Assembly: GCA_900068845.1 (NCBI GenBank)
Contig: CEFQ01000005.1
Coordinates: forward strand, 62,001-126,000
Reading direction: 5' to 3'
DNA from: Enterobacter ludwigii
GTDB lineage: Bacteria; Pseudomonadota; Gammaproteobacteria; Enterobacterales; Enterobacteriaceae
Length of the DNA: 64,000 bases
The notes beneath the pieces are model-generated. The model was not told the origin of the DNA, did no database searches, and saw only the letters and a program-made list of their open reading frames with translations. Below, one piece after another: positions 63,119 to 64,000 of the stretch (positions within the stretch are counted from its first letter, which is position 1; the number at the start of each line of letters is the position of its first letter). Both the position numbers and the translations under genes were made by a program.

Positions 63119-64000
63119 TTGGATAGAAAATTAGGTCTTAGTGCGCTCACCGCGTTAGTACTCAGCTCGATGCTCGGCGCTGGCGTCTTTAGTCTGCCGC
63201 AAAATATGGCGGCGGTTGCCGGCCCGGCAGCGCTGCTGATCGGCTGGCTGATCACGGGCGTGGGCATCATCTTCCTCTCTCTTGCCATGCTGTTACTGAC
63301 GCGGCTGAAACCGGAGTTGGATGGCGGCATCTTCACTTACGCGCGCGCCGGATTTGGTGAACTGATGGGCTTCTGCTCAGCATGGGGATACTGGCTCTGC
63401 GCGGTCATTGCCAATGTCTCTTATCTGGTGATTGTTTTCTCCGCGCTGAGTTTCTTTACCGACACGCCGGATCGCGTGGTATTTGGCGATGGCAATACCT
63501 GGCAGGCGATGCTTGGCGCATCCGTGCTGCTGTGGATGGTGCACTTTCTGGTGCTGCGCGGGGTACAAACCGCGGCCAGCATTAATTTGCTGGCAACCTT
63601 GGGCAAGTTGGTGCCGCTGCTGCTGTTTGTGGTGCTGGCACTGCTGGCGTTCAATTACGATCGCTTCCGCTTTGATTTCAGCGGCGTCGAGCTCGGTCAG
63701 CCGCTGTGGCAGCAGGTTAAGCAGACCATGCTGATCACCTTATGGGTGTTTATTGGTGTAGAGGGCGCGGTGGTGGTTTCTGCACGTGCGCGCAATAAGA
63801 GAGATGTCGGGCGCGCCACGCTGATGGCCGTGCTTGCCGCGCTACTGGTCTATTTACTGGTGACGCTGCTCTCATTAGGCGTGATACCGCGTGCTGAGCT
63901 GGCGCAGATGCGCAATCCTTCCATGGCGGGTTTAATGAAACACCTGATGGGCGATTGGGGCGATGCGGTGATTGCGGTCGGCTTGATTATCTCGGTGTGC
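63119..64000 (+). CDS. ydgI: YdgI, ArcD-type basic amino acid/amine antiporter, 5' part
   Basis: The frame runs off the end of the window; 294 residues are visible. I choose TTG 63119 (read as Met: MDRKLGLSALTALVLSSMLG) because CAGGA lies 8 bases upstream and E. coli YdgI begins MEKKLGLSALT. The in-frame ATG at 63110 overlaps that site. It is an APC-superfamily transporter with GAGVFSLPQNMAAVAGPAAL (first helix), FCSAWGYWLCAVIANVSYLV and GVEGAVVVSARARNKRDVGR. Close relatives exchange arginine and ornithine, but the YdgI substrate is not established. Confidence 0.88.
   Translation, partial: MDRKLGLSALTALVLSSMLGAGVFSLPQNMAAVAGPAALLIGWLITGVGIIFLSLAMLLLTRLKPELDGGIFTYARAGFGELMGFCSAWGYWLCAVIANVSYLVIVFSALSFFTDTPDRVVFGDGNTWQAMLGASVLLWMVHFLVLRGVQTAASINLLATLGKLVPLLLFVVLALLAFNYDRFRFDFSGVELGQPLWQQVKQTMLITLWVFIGVEGAVVVSARARNKRDVGRATLMAVLAALLVYLLVTLLSLGVIPRAELAQMRNPSMAGLMKHLMGDWGDAVIAVGLIISVC

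Noticed and set aside
1..64000. CRISPR array, prophage, insertion sequence or integrated island
   Set aside because: No regularly spaced repeats, transposase, integrase or phage structural gene was seen; neighbours are housekeeping or metabolic genes of similar base use.

Overview
The window reads as chromosomal DNA of an enterobacterium, most likely Erwiniaceae and probably Pantoea or a close relative. Many proteins are near-collinear with Escherichia coli proteins (Dcp, YdfG, YnfA/B, YnfK, Mlc, YnfL, YnfM, SotB, RhaSRBADMT, AldA, PepT, Fnr, UspE, PntAB, YdgH, YdgI). They are mixed with accessory catabolic and transport genes that E. coli K-12 lacks. Genus is inferred from remembered families, not from a search. 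No rRNA, tRNA, CRISPR array, transposase or prophage gene was seen.

Layout. 1-1.6 kb: end of a cupin gene, an Xre/RES toxin-antitoxin pair with a visible operator, and a small cysteine-rich secreted protein. 1.8-11.4 kb: purine catabolism (hpxO on +, then guaD-xdhA-xdhB-xdhC with overlapping ends on -) around dcp. Together these enzymes take guanine to xanthine, urate and 5-hydroxyisourate. An NCS2 purine permease at 19.2-20.6 kb may feed it. In E. coli K-12 dcp and ydfG are direct divergent neighbours, so guaD-xdhABC looks like an insertion between them. 11.8-15.2 kb: ydfG, ynfA, ynfB, a DUF1161 gene and a DHA2 efflux pump. 15.6-19.1 kb: an OsmU-type osmoprotectant ABC importer. 20.8-27.5 kb: ynfK, mlc, ynfL, ynfM, a small unknown gene, sotB and a BhsA-like stress protein facing a ComR-like TetR regulator.

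28.5-37.9 kb is a complete L-rhamnose module. rhaBADM, rhaSR and rhaT surround a promoter region in which RhaS, RhaR and CRP sites can be read in the E. coli arrangement. It is followed by aldA (lactaldehyde dehydrogenase) and a 32-residue YoaK-like membrane protein. 37.9-47.6 kb holds three small amino acid/peptide modules: an M20 peptidase with an MHS transporter and a LysR regulator; an orphan DppA-like binding protein facing pepT; and a YbdL-like aminotransferase with an amino acid binding protein and a GcvA-like LysR regulator. 47.6-55.7 kb: a chemoreceptor with a sigma-28 promoter, a carboxylesterase, a DoxX protein, a YdcJ/HglS dioxygenase, and an aromatic-acid-type transporter divergent from a PcaQ-like regulator. 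55.7-64 kb: smrA, fnr with an FNR box, uspE, pntAB, a 539-base intergenic region with strong hairpins, ydgH and the start of ydgI.

No clearly new multi-gene system was found. The most unusual items are the Xre/RES promoter-operator layout, a tandem LacI-type operator beside the guanine/xanthine genes, a family of short palindromic repeats (one pair flanks a GC-rich gene-free block), an orphan terminator-like hairpin upstream of pntA, and several small unknown proteins.
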